This document shows positions 25,801 through 37,800 of a stretch of DNA of 64,000 bases, piece after piece. The DNA is taken from positions 620,001 through 684,000 of the forward strand of contig JAWZYV010019563.1 in assembly GCA_038373885.1 (NCBI GenBank). The letters are read 5' to 3'. Position 1 is the stretch's first letter. Every line of letters begins with the position of its first letter. A program made the translations under genes and the position numbers. The notes beneath the pieces are model-generated. The model was not told where the DNA came from and did no database searches. It saw only the letters and a program-made list of their open reading frames with translations. Source of the DNA: Cheiracanthium punctorium. Lineage: Eukaryota; Arthropoda; Arachnida; Araneae; Cheiracanthiidae.

Positions 25801-28800
25801 GTAACTGTTTCAGAAGCAAATACCATTTCTTAATATTTCTAAGGGAAAATATTTAAAAAATGGGGGAAATACTTTTTTTGGAGAAATTAAATTGCGAATT
25901 TCGAAAAGGGCTCAAGTCTGAACGACACACACACACACCACCACACACACACACACACACCACACACACACAACACATCAAAAAAAAAAAATAAAAAATC
26001 TGTGACCAGTTCTTGTTAAACCGTTTCATTGATTAAAGCTTTTTTTCGTTTTCTTTCTTTTTTTTTTTTGTAATATTGTCGAAAACTGTGTACGTTATAA
26101 CAAGGCAAAATAGTATCGCTGCTGAAGGAAAATTTGGGGGAGAAAATAATCGTTCGAGGACTCATCTCGAGTTTTCTGAGATGAGTCCTCGTAGTTCACT
26201 CGACGATTTGGGTGGTTTTAGTAATAAAATGGCATTATTTTACAACGCATGTTTTTTAAAAGAACAAAGAAAATTTTCTGTTACATTTCATCTAATATTG
26301 CTATGCCTTGTGATTACACTGTCACATACAAAATACAAAAATATCCGCCCCCCCCCTCTTCCACATAATATTTACATTCAAAATCTCCGACGTCCAACTG
26401 TGATGCAGCATCTGTCAGCCTTGCAGAATGCCCTCACGCAAGTCTTCGAAATCCCCGGTTTGTATTGTCTTAACTTTTCTAGGTCTCATCTCGGTGAGAT
26501 GGCATTTTTTCAAGATTTATTGAAGAAAGTCGTGTTTTTTCACTAGGATGGCAACAAGATATCAGTCCTCCTAGCTCAAAAAAATATAGATCTACATGTG
26601 TACATGAAAAATGAAACAAAAAAAAGCGCATAAGCTTGCTTTTAAGTCAATAATGAATAGCAAAACTCTAAATAGGCTATTTTCGAAATTTGCTATTCAT
26701 TACTGAACTTGGAATACCTTCAGTAACCACGCAGAATTGTGTAAAAATCTTTGTAAAAAGCATTATTACAAACTTATTATCTCTTATTCTAGAAATGCAA
26801 CTAATGGTTTATTAATTACGCAATTTAAATATGATCAAGAATTATATGATTTACTTAATGGCAATGAGCTATAAAAGCTACATTACTATTTTTAATTAAG
26901 TGGAAGCATGAGTAAATATCAGTAACCTAATATAAATTTCATGGCAATCGGAGCACATTCATGTCAGAGTGTTAGTAAGTTGCGCTGAAAATTGTTTCAT
27001 TATCGATGCCTTAAGCATAAATCATCTTAACTCTTTCATAAAATTTATTTAGAGAACACAAATACTAATTATACAACTAAACGGTTAGAATACTGAGCTC
27101 TAGAATTGTGCACTAGTTGACGTATAGTAAGATAAGTATGGCATCACCACATTTTGTTACACAGCTCTTGAGGATTTTTGTAAGGTTCTTCTTTTGTACG
27201 GTTCAGTACAGTTTAAAATTGTTTGAAAATGTGCAACCAAGCAAGTCTAAACTTAAAATTTTGAACAGATACTGGACTAAGTACAAGACTAGGATATCAG
27301 TTCCGATAGTAATCAATAACGTCCAAGGAATTCACTGTCGAGGTCTTATTTTTTCAGAGCAAACTACAGTTAAATAAAACGCAAGCAAACCTTTCAATGA
27401 ACTCTACACTGTCGAAGTTGGAAACTTTTTCTTTCACATTTTTGATGAATTCCCCTCTTGAAATATAAGATCCTGCACCGTGGAGAAACCGTGCAAAGTT
27501 TTGACATTCGCCTACTATCAAACCGTATTGAAATGCTTTCAGACTTTCTTCTGTCGGCTCACTAGAAAACAGTTTATAGATTACCAGTAGTGCTTGTATC
27601 CATGACAAATCACATTGAAAAAGTGCATAAAGAAATTAGAAAATATGCATTAATTACAATCAAAAACAGTGCGGGAGATTCCATACTTCCACAAACTTTT
27701 AACCCTTTCAGACCTGGAATCCGCAGTTCAGGACACAAAGACGCATGCATTACCTATACTATTTATACGCAGGATCTCCTAATTTATATACATGTAATAA
27801 ACTAATTTTCCCCGAAAATTTAATAATCAAGATTTTTTTTATTTTGCTTATTTTTTTATTACAATTTAGTCTCATAAAAAATAATTTAATTTAAAGAGAA
27901 ATTATTTAATCCGATATGAAAGGGTTAAGAAATGTAAAAGGGCATCCAGAACCCTGATGGCGCAATGGTAGCGCATACTTCTGCCATGCAACAGCTCCAG
28001 AGTTAAATCCCCAGGCTGAGTAAGGTTGACTCGGTCGATATAACAAGAAGCATGCTTGTTAGGAAATTAAACATTTGAAACCCTACACCAGGCAGACCAT
28101 CTGGCAGCGACGCATTTTTCCAAACACTTAAGTGTTCTCGCACTTGTCTGTAAGATTTTATTTTCTGTATAAAGAGTAAAAAAGAAGTGAAACGCGAGAA
28201 TTTTCTTTTACTACCACATTATACTAGTTAATAGATTAAGGTTCTTTGCTACAAAGAATAATATTGCTGTTTAGAGTGCCTTTTGAATCTTAATAAGACA
28301 AATTCATTGCAAAAATTATCATTTTTAAAATCAGGCATTGGATATCAAGTGAAAATATTTCATGAACTTTTCTAAAATTTATAATTGTAGTGAAATGTAT
28401 ACAGTCAAAGCTGTTTTGCAAATGATATCACGTGAATACTTGAAGCTTGGAAAAACACGGGCGGGACATACGTTTTGAGACTGCCTGGCGTTCTTTTCGA
28501 CACATTGTGAGCACATGTGAGGTTTCTTGTCTTTTCATGAGCAATTTTTATATTTATTTTATCTTGTATTTTTATCACATTCTCAAATATCACTCGCCAC
28601 CACAAAGTATTAAACAATTTTAAAACTAGTTAATGATTTTTGTGCAATAATTTTACTAGTACCACATCCTAATTCATTCTTAAAATATAAAGCTTTGCAG
28701 AAAGTATAAGCGATAAATAATGTGACAGCTATCGAAAAAAAAAATCACTATTAGTTTAACTGAGATTTCTGTTTCAATTGAATTGTTTGAATCTTTTTTT

Positions 28801-31800
28801 TTTTTTTTTTTTTTTTTCACCATACGTACCAGATATTTTCTCCAGTCAAATGGACTATGGATACTGGTGAAAGCTGAGATCCTGCATTATAGAAATAAGA
28901 ACTTTTCGGAATGTTGAAATCGACTTCATTGCGATGAAAAACTCCATATATAGCTGATTCAGCGGCAACTGAAATTTCAAATTATTATTAAGTGCACTTT
29001 GATTTTAGAAACAGTTAAATTTATATTAGAAAACTGCCTTCATTTCATAATTCCGTTAAACACGTTTAGAATAAATATTCAGTAATTATTTGAAAATCAA
29101 CTGACTAACACAATTTCTATTCGGACATGAAATAGTGATTTAGACTAGCTGGTTTCATCCATACCAGACCCTTTAAAATGTGTACGGTAATTAGAAACTA
29201 GGCTTCACCATTGAGAAGAGTCCAATCAAAAATTTCGTGAACTAAGAATGCGGTACCGAGTTTAAAAAAATCATATAATTACTGAACAAAATTAAAATAA
29301 ATAATTTCATATATATATATTTATATATGTTGATTTTAATTGCAGAAAAAAGTGTTTCTGAGCGATATTCCTATTTGAATGTTTGTCATTTTTCTGTATT
29401 TATTTTTTTTTACTTTTAAGGCTGGGTATATTATTAGCACTATTTACGTGCCAAAGATCTTTTAATATGAACAATAAATTTCGTTTAACCAATATATATG
29501 AAATTCCACTGTTCTGAGTTAAAATTTGTGTAGTAAGTGTTTTTAGTACGTGCCAATATTTAGATGCGTAATTTAAAAACTAAAACTAAATTTTAAAACC
29601 CACTTCGAAAAATTATATTGTCTAATATATGGTCCCCTTAGGCTTAGTTTTATTAGTTGATATGTATATAACTAACAATTACAATGAAATAAAAATTTAT
29701 TTCCGGACATTTTTAATATAGATTTACATAAAAACAAATTCTTGATGAATATTAAATTCATAACGGGAAAAACAAGTAATTTTCTATAACGTTTCTAAAA
29801 ATTTTTTTGATAAAAAATAATAAAATAGACCCTTTAAAGAAAAGAGCGAAATTCGATCAGTCGGAGCGAAAAGTGAGCCAGTTTTCAAAAGTGAGCTTCT
29901 CCTTTAGGAGCGTTTTTCGATCACAAGAGCGGATAGCGGAATATAACAATAAGCGAGGACGGAATTTCTCGAAAAAAAAACAGGAAGGGAAGAAAGAAGT
30001 TCTCAGAAAAATGACTACTTAAAGAGCACTTTCGCGGAAAAACCGGTCGGTTTCCATGGAAACTGATCGCACCGCGATATATCATTTTTTTCGCTCTTTG
30101 GGTTTAAGCGTGTGGGTAGTCCCTTTTCAGTGCTTTTCAATTTACTAAAGACTTAGATGTATGAAAAATTGTACTGTTTCTCTTTTTGTTATCTTAATTC
30201 GAATATGAAATTGGAGTGGAGGGGGCGGCGGGGGATTCTGGCATAACATTTTTTTAAAGGTTTTTATTTAATGGATGTCGTTTCTGTAATGGCATTTGGT
30301 AACAATTGGCATTTATTTTTCTTGGGGGGGGGCGGGTTATCGCTGTTATTAATATTTATATATTCTACACATCATACATTAAAATTACACTCGTAACGTG
30401 CTGCATAAATTTGTTTCTAAGCAGTTCTCAACTATAAAATTGGCCATCCATTTTGGTATTGTGTGGATTTTCTCTTTTCTCTTGGATTTTATATAATATG
30501 CCTTCCAAATCATATTGATAACAGACCACCTCTAAAAATTCTCAAGTTAGCATCTTAGTTGGAACTGTGATTTATTAAGTTGACAGGTGCTATATAAAAA
30601 TTATATAAGACCAAAATTTACACCCACTTAAAAAGCAGGCCTCTCAATTAGTCCTCCTTTTTTAAAATTCTTACCTTCATCAAAGTTTTATTTATATAGC
30701 CTAGTATTTTAATGGTTTGATAGACAAAACCTTAACATATAAAAGAACATTTAACAGCTGTTGAAGAAGCAGAACATTTTACTCTATTATTTATAAAGGT
30801 AGGAATTTTAAAAAACGAGGACCAATTGAGAGGCCTGAAAAAGGTATACAAGTGTAAGCCAAATTTCCTATATACTGTGAATAACTAAGTACATTTTTTT
30901 TTTTTTTTTTTTAAATCTTTAAACTTTCAACTTGAAATCAGTATGATAAATCATTATTTTATACTAAGGGTTCCATTTTTTTTTTTTTTTTTTCTTCTTC
31001 TTCTTTTTTTTTTTTTTTCAGAACAAACTTTATAAATGAACGATATAAAAAATTTCACTTACACTAGAAAACTTGGATTTAACGAGCTTACGTTGAATTT
31101 ATAATACTGAGTAAATTTACTTTGAGGGTAATCGCAAGGATCCACTTCAATTACGTCTATAGAATGCCGTTGACTAAGAGCACTACACGACCCTGAAAAG
31201 GAGGCAAAAATGCAGCAGCATAAAGAGCAGTGATTCTCAATGATTGGTGTACCGGCAGATGCACCAGAAAAATGATGTGTCTGCGTTAAATATTTAAACA
31301 AGAAGGATAAATCACACACATCGATTATAAAACACTTTCCAACACATGTTTTATTTAAGCCCAATTTGACGTTGTACTGTCGTCAAACTTGGGAAGATTT
31401 TGCATATAACCTCAAAAAAGATGTACAGGGTGGCAGCCAATTCATGGTACAAATTTTGAGGGCTGGTACAGGACGCTGTGACAATCGCATTTTGTATAGG
31501 AATGTATGGTCAAAAGTGAAGCGTCGAAGCACAAACACAGGAAAGAACAAATGATAGGAAAAGTGTTTTGTTTTCATAACCTCGTATACAAGTGGAAATT
31601 AATTTACAGTAAATATTCAAAATTGCGTCCATCAGCATTGATACATGCTTGACAGCATCGGTGCAGCGATTGACGAGCACTTTCAAAGATACCAGGAATT
31701 TCACGCACGCGTGCAGCAGCTACGGATACCCGAGCAATGAGATCTTCATCGGAGTCTGCTGGGGTGGCATAAACGTCATTCTTCAAATGTACCCATTAAA

Positions 31801-34800
31801 GGAAATCGAGACCAGGTTAGCCAAGAGATAGATCCATCGCATGCTAAATGTCGCATTCAAGTACTGACGAACATCTAGAGTGAAGTGGGATGGCGCTCCA
31901 TCATGCTGACCACAAGCGGTTTCTAATGGTGAAAGAACGAAAACTGAAACGAGAATGGCCTCTCTTCCCCAAATCAACGCCGACTGGCCATCTACCGGCA
32001 ACGGAAGCAACCACAGAGAAGGAATATCCCTTCTCTATGGAAGCAACTCCGTTTCTCCTTCGTCTAATGCATTTGTTCTTTCCTGTGCTTGGCTTCGACG
32101 CTTCCCTTTTGACCATACATTCCTATACAAAATGTGATTGTTACAGCGTCCTGTACCAGCCCCCAAAGTTTGTGCCATGAATTAGCTGTCACCCTGTACA
32201 TCTTTTTTAATGTACTTTTGCGAAACCCTGTAAAAAAAAAACCTTTAAATGCTATTTCCATCCCTTCAAATGAAAAGTAAGCTGCTATAAACCTTCATAT
32301 ACTTTTTTTACTGTGCTTGATACGGATTGATGTCGCTAAACTACCACAAATCGTAATGTACTGCAATTCTTTTGGGTGCTCCTGTAAAGAACTGTAAATG
32401 GTACAGACACTATTTTCGATGGAGAGCATTGTTCTCTAATCCTTAATAACATATGTGAATTTTTTGTTGTTTGAAATAGCGGAATATCTTTAAAATGCGC
32501 TCTTACTTCAATTGGAATTCTTTTGCGTACTACTGTAAAATGACTCTATATGTTACATACTCCATTTTTAATAGAGTACACATAATACACTACGCAGGAA
32601 TAAAATATATAAATTTTGTAGCAATTGATGCATATTAACGAATTTTAGAACCTGGACTTACAGACAGACAAACCAAAATCATAAACAACTTTTCAATTTT
32701 GCTGGAAAACCCTGTCATCATGCACTATTATTAGTAAAAAGTCAGCAACGTGAAGCGGCAGGAGGTTGAATATACACAGAACGGGAGTAAACTCAGTGCC
32801 AGTATAAAAGGCACGCGTAGTCACTCACATGATAGTGATTTTACCTCCTGGTACGAAGTAAAATGAAGTACATACCGTGTCATTCAAAATAAATGTTAAG
32901 GCTATTATTTTTTAAACCGTAGTGTACTTCCAGTTAGAAAAGTTCGTCCAATTACGATTAGCTTTCAGATATGGCAGTTTTTTACTGGGGGTTGTATTAT
33001 AAAACACGAAATTCAATTTTTATACGGTCTCTCCTTTCTTACCCTTTATACTTAGAAGAATGTTGCTCTTTGCCTAAGAAAATCAATAAAATAAATCCCG
33101 TGTCTCTAAGTGAATGGTTAGCGAGGAAATTAACTTTGAAAGTGATGACTTACACCACTTTACCTACTCTGTTGGGTTCAGTTTTCAGATGAAAAAAATC
33201 TTTACTTTAGGGGGCCAACTATGAGTTCATAATAAATAAATAAAGATCCCATTGTTGGGCAAAACAATTAAACGTGTTCGAATGTGTGAAATTAACAAAT
33301 GCAATTTTACCTAAAAGGATCGGTACTGCTTTATGAAATGAGCGATAATTTAGTCTTTTAAAGAGTCATCCGCTCATTACACCACGCTTCCAGTGAAGGA
33401 ATTTTGAAGTATAAAAGAGAATGGCAAAGGTGTAAATTACAATGGTGTGGGTAACTTTCACTAGAAACTGCCAAACATATGTTACCGGAAAATTCTAGCT
33501 AAATTAGGATTTGAGGATCGAACTATGTCTATCGAGTGACTATTAACATGAATTTACAACAGTTGAAAAATACATACATTTTTCTCATTTTAGAGACATC
33601 CCCTTATTGCATGGCAACAAATGCCAAAATTTTCAAATTGACATATTACGGAAACTATTCCACGTAGAGACACGGGATTTATTTTATTAATTTTCTTAGG
33701 CAACGAGCAACATTCTTCTAAATATAAAGGGGAGGAAAGGAGGGACCGTATAAAAATTAAATTTCGTATTTTAATATGTATACAACCCCCTGTAAAAAAA
33801 TGCCGTATCTGAAAGCTACTCTTAATTGGACGAACTTTTCTAATTGGAAGTATGTTTCGACCACTTGCGGTATAAAAAATAATCGCCTTTACATCTATTT
33901 TGAATCACCCGGTATAAAGTGATGGAGAAAATTTTCGGTATGCATATTTCGATGCAAAATCGATTTTTCTTATGTTTATACTTATCTTGAAACGCTTCTG
34001 CTTGACGTCTCAGGGTATGCATGTTCGTATCTATACACCCTCTCAAAAAAGTAAGTGAACCTTCCCACCTTGGCTTCATATATTAAAAATTGTGTATTAT
34101 AAAATATGAATACGCTTATGCAGAATTACTGTTTTACACATTACTGTCGAGTTGTTGGTTTTTTTCAAAAACTAATTAAATATTCGCAAACCCAAACTAG
34201 CAAATTTTGCTTATACTCGAATGCATTTTTGAGAGGGTGTTTTTGACTGGTTTTTTCCTGACGTCTGTCCGTAAGTATGTACTTATGCATGTATGTTTTA
34301 AAACTCACAATCTAGAGTTGCAATTATATAATTAATAAATTAAAAGATCATGTTCAATTCTAATAATAAAAACAATCCATGTGTCGTGTGAAATGCTCAG
34401 TTTAAATATTTAAATCCTCCAGAAGAAAACCGTTTTATTTTATTTTAATTTCGTGAAAATGAATGAAAGGAAATTACTATTGCCAATCCATAGATTGAAA
34501 AACATTTCAAACGTTATCGTTTTTAAATATATACAAAATGTTTATTCACTGGCCGTGTTCACTGTACCCTATGTGTGTTAATTACATTTTTAAAATTAAT
34601 TTTGAAATAAAACTATGTTAACTTTATTGCTTACGTTAATGACATGTTTATTTATTTAAAACATACGTCTGATCTTTTCACGGATATTTTCGAGTTTTAA
34701 ATTAATGCCATCTTCCTCTACTGCATTGTAGGGTCCTAGATCAACAAGAGATATTTCTTCAGCCATGGCGAATACCGATCGGAAACCATTCTTTTCCTAA

Positions 34801-37800
34801 ATTGAGATATAAAAAAAAATGAACACTACTAAGAAGCTGTGTTTTCCGGTTAAAAAAATATCTTAATCCACTCCAGAAAAATAAGATTTTAAATAGAAAT
34901 AACTGGTAGAACTCCACAGTGAAAATATGCTTACATTTGTACTTGCATGTTATATAATTTACTAGAAATCAAAACCCGTTGAGGAGGCAATTATAACGGG
35001 CGCTAGAAAAAACACTTCACGAAAATATGTCTACTCTCATTATATTTCATCTTCGTCCACTTAAAATAAATAAGCTCATATTCATTTTTATTATATACCC
35101 AAATCGAATTTCATGCGCTTCGGGAAACGCGCGGAAACTTTTCGCCTTCGAACGATTTTCTTTTTGTGTAAACAGCCCCTCTTATATTAATGCTTCAAGC
35201 AGACGACCAATTTAGGGGAGAAATTAAACTATGTTATCCAGAAAAACTATTTTAAACGAATTTGAATCGCAATTTTCCCTTCAAAGCCTGATAACCTTGA
35301 TTTCAGTATGACGTCATTGTCACATGAAACAGCTAACTTTGTCACACAAATGATTCACTTTTTTACTCTCGAAAATAAAAGGGAGCTGAAAAGAGCGAAA
35401 AATCGGGAAATATGAGGAAACGGGTGGAAGCACAAAAATGAGGAAACGGGTGGATTTTCAGATTTTTAAAGCAGCGCAGATTGTTTTCTATATTTTTACA
35501 CACGATTACGAAAATTTTCAAGCGGATCGTACAAACGGTGTAGATGTTGTTAAGCTTTTTGTGCTTAACTTCGTAATATTTTTACAGTAAAAGTTTTTTC
35601 TTGGAAAACGAAATGGAGCAGGTAGCCCGGGATTGTTAGAGGGACGGTGAGTCGGGTATCAGCGGAACTATATAGTAGGATTCTTTCAAAATTTGAAGAA
35701 GAATTGTTCTTTTAACTCTTATCTTATGTGTGTAACCCCCCCCCCAAAAAAAAAAAAAAAAAGAAAAGAAGAGAAAGAAAGAAAAGTCCCGCTACGTTTA
35801 TGCAGACTATTTTTTCCATCTGAATCTCAGACAGCACATAAGCTTAAATCAAGCTTGACATTTCTTTGAATTTGACGTATTAATACAAGCTTAACAGTTC
35901 AACTCATTTTAAGCTGGCAGCAAGCTTGCAGGAGTCAAGTTGAATTGTCAAGCTGGAATACAGCTTGATTTTTCCTTTCGAAAGCGAGCGTTGATGGCGC
36001 CATCTGTGAAAGAGAATGGACATTAATTGTCTTAGCGTTTCTCAAATTTGCTCAATAAAGTAAAGTTCGTAAAAGTTGTGTTTTATTTTATTATAACACA
36101 AAACCTGGACATTAGAGCACGCAAGGGGAAGGAATGAATGGGATAAGCCCCTCTGAAGTGTAACACGAGGGGAGTTTTAGTTTTATTTACATCTAATTAA
36201 CATTAGTAATTCCATTAACTAATTAATTAACTCTAAAAATAAATTTTAATATAATTAAATCAATTTAGTTAGTTAATATACTTCACTTTATGGGTGGTAG
36301 AATGAGGCGTAATCCGGCCTCCACAAAATAATTAATCAGTCATAAATGTACTTGACCATAGAATTAAAAAAAAAGATTCTATATTTCCAAATATGGAAAA
36401 ATTCTTCAAAATAAAATGCAATTATACTACGAAATTGATTTCAAAATCAGTCATTTGTCTCGATTTTCGCCAGCAGTATTGCTCAACGATGAGTGTTGCG
36501 ATATTGAAAGTTTTAAAGCGTGTCCTGCTTTTAAGTTTATATTATGCTTATTTCCCTATTAGTAGAGTCTATAAATCACACATAACATTATTTAAATTTT
36601 GATTCATCCCATGGAAAAATAAAAGTAACTTATCAGCATCGCCCATACTTATCGATCTGGCCAGAAAACGGCATGACAACAGTCACTTAAAACTTTAGTC
36701 ATAGCTGCCCGAGGCATAATGGCGAAACGGTTAGCACGCGGGCCTCCCAGCCCAAAGTTCCCGAGATCGAACCCAGGCGCCAACGTTTGATGGAAATGAT
36801 TAAAATAACCTAAAATTTCAGCATAGGGGAGATAGAGGGGGAAAATGCGCGGAAAAATAAAGTATGTGGGGCGCCGGTGCCCCCCGTGTATTTAGAAATT
36901 TTTTTTTTAGGAAAATTTTTTAAGCTTGAAATTAAGCTTGCTATGTCAAGCTTGATTCAAGCTTGACTCAAGCTTGCTATGTCAAGCTTAATGCAAGCTG
37001 GGCAAGTGTAAACTAGAACACTTGATTCAAGCTTGCATTAAGCTTACACGCTTGAAATTTTCAAGCTTAATTCAAGTTTATTGACTTGATAAATCAAGCT
37101 TGCTGCGAGTTTGATCCAAGTTTGCTGTGCTGTCTGGGATATATATACAGGATGGTTATTAATTAACGTGAGGTACTCAGAGCCCTCTAGCGAGTAAAGT
37201 ATTGGACGAAACCTAACCAAATTTGATGAGCATGCATAGTAGACCATGGGATTTTGATTAAAAAAAAAAGTTCGAAAATTTGACACCGGGGCGATTTTTG
37301 GTTGCGGGGATTTCTTAAAGGTGTTGTTTATCAAGGTCTCCGATATCGCAACGTTAAAGGATCGAATAACGTTACACGTGAGGCAAATCAACTCTGATAT
37401 GCTGCGAGCGGCAGTAGAAAATGTCGTACATCGTATGCAGTTCTTGGTATTTACCAATGGTGCGCATATTGAACCAAATTTGTAAGTAAAATTGATGTTT
37501 GCTGCATTGTTTGTCAATTAACCATTCAATATTTACGCTAATACACTTTTGCAGCGCCAAAATTGCCCCGGTGGCAAATTTTGGAACTATTTTTTTTTGG
37601 GGGGGGGGCGGGGAGGAGAAATCAAAATCCCATGGTCTACTATGCGTGCTCATCAAATTTGGTTAGGTTTCGTCCAATACTTTACACGCTAGAGGGCTCT
37701 GAACACCTCACGTTAATTAATAACCACCCTGTATATTTCAACGTATGATTACGTTCCTCCATAACAGCCCCATGCAAAGAAAGAAAATAAGTTATGGTTG

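Noticed and set aside
26076..26546. 156-codon open frame
   Set aside because: It reads through a T run, a hairpin and a C run, has no recognisable domain and no transcript signals.
27950..28020. Functional tRNA gene
   Set aside because: A and B boxes are degenerate, arms do not pair, and the sequence continues into a SINE body. The same applies to 36713-36783.
34040..34240. Small Tc1/mariner derivative between CTCTCAAAAAAGT and TTTGAGAGGGTG
   Set aside because: Ends are suggestive, but the pairing is short and no TA boundary could be fixed, so it is only noted under the intron entry.
37044..37517. 157-codon minus-strand frame
   Set aside because: It crosses the junction of the AAGCTTGA repeat and a MITE, so it is a chance reading.
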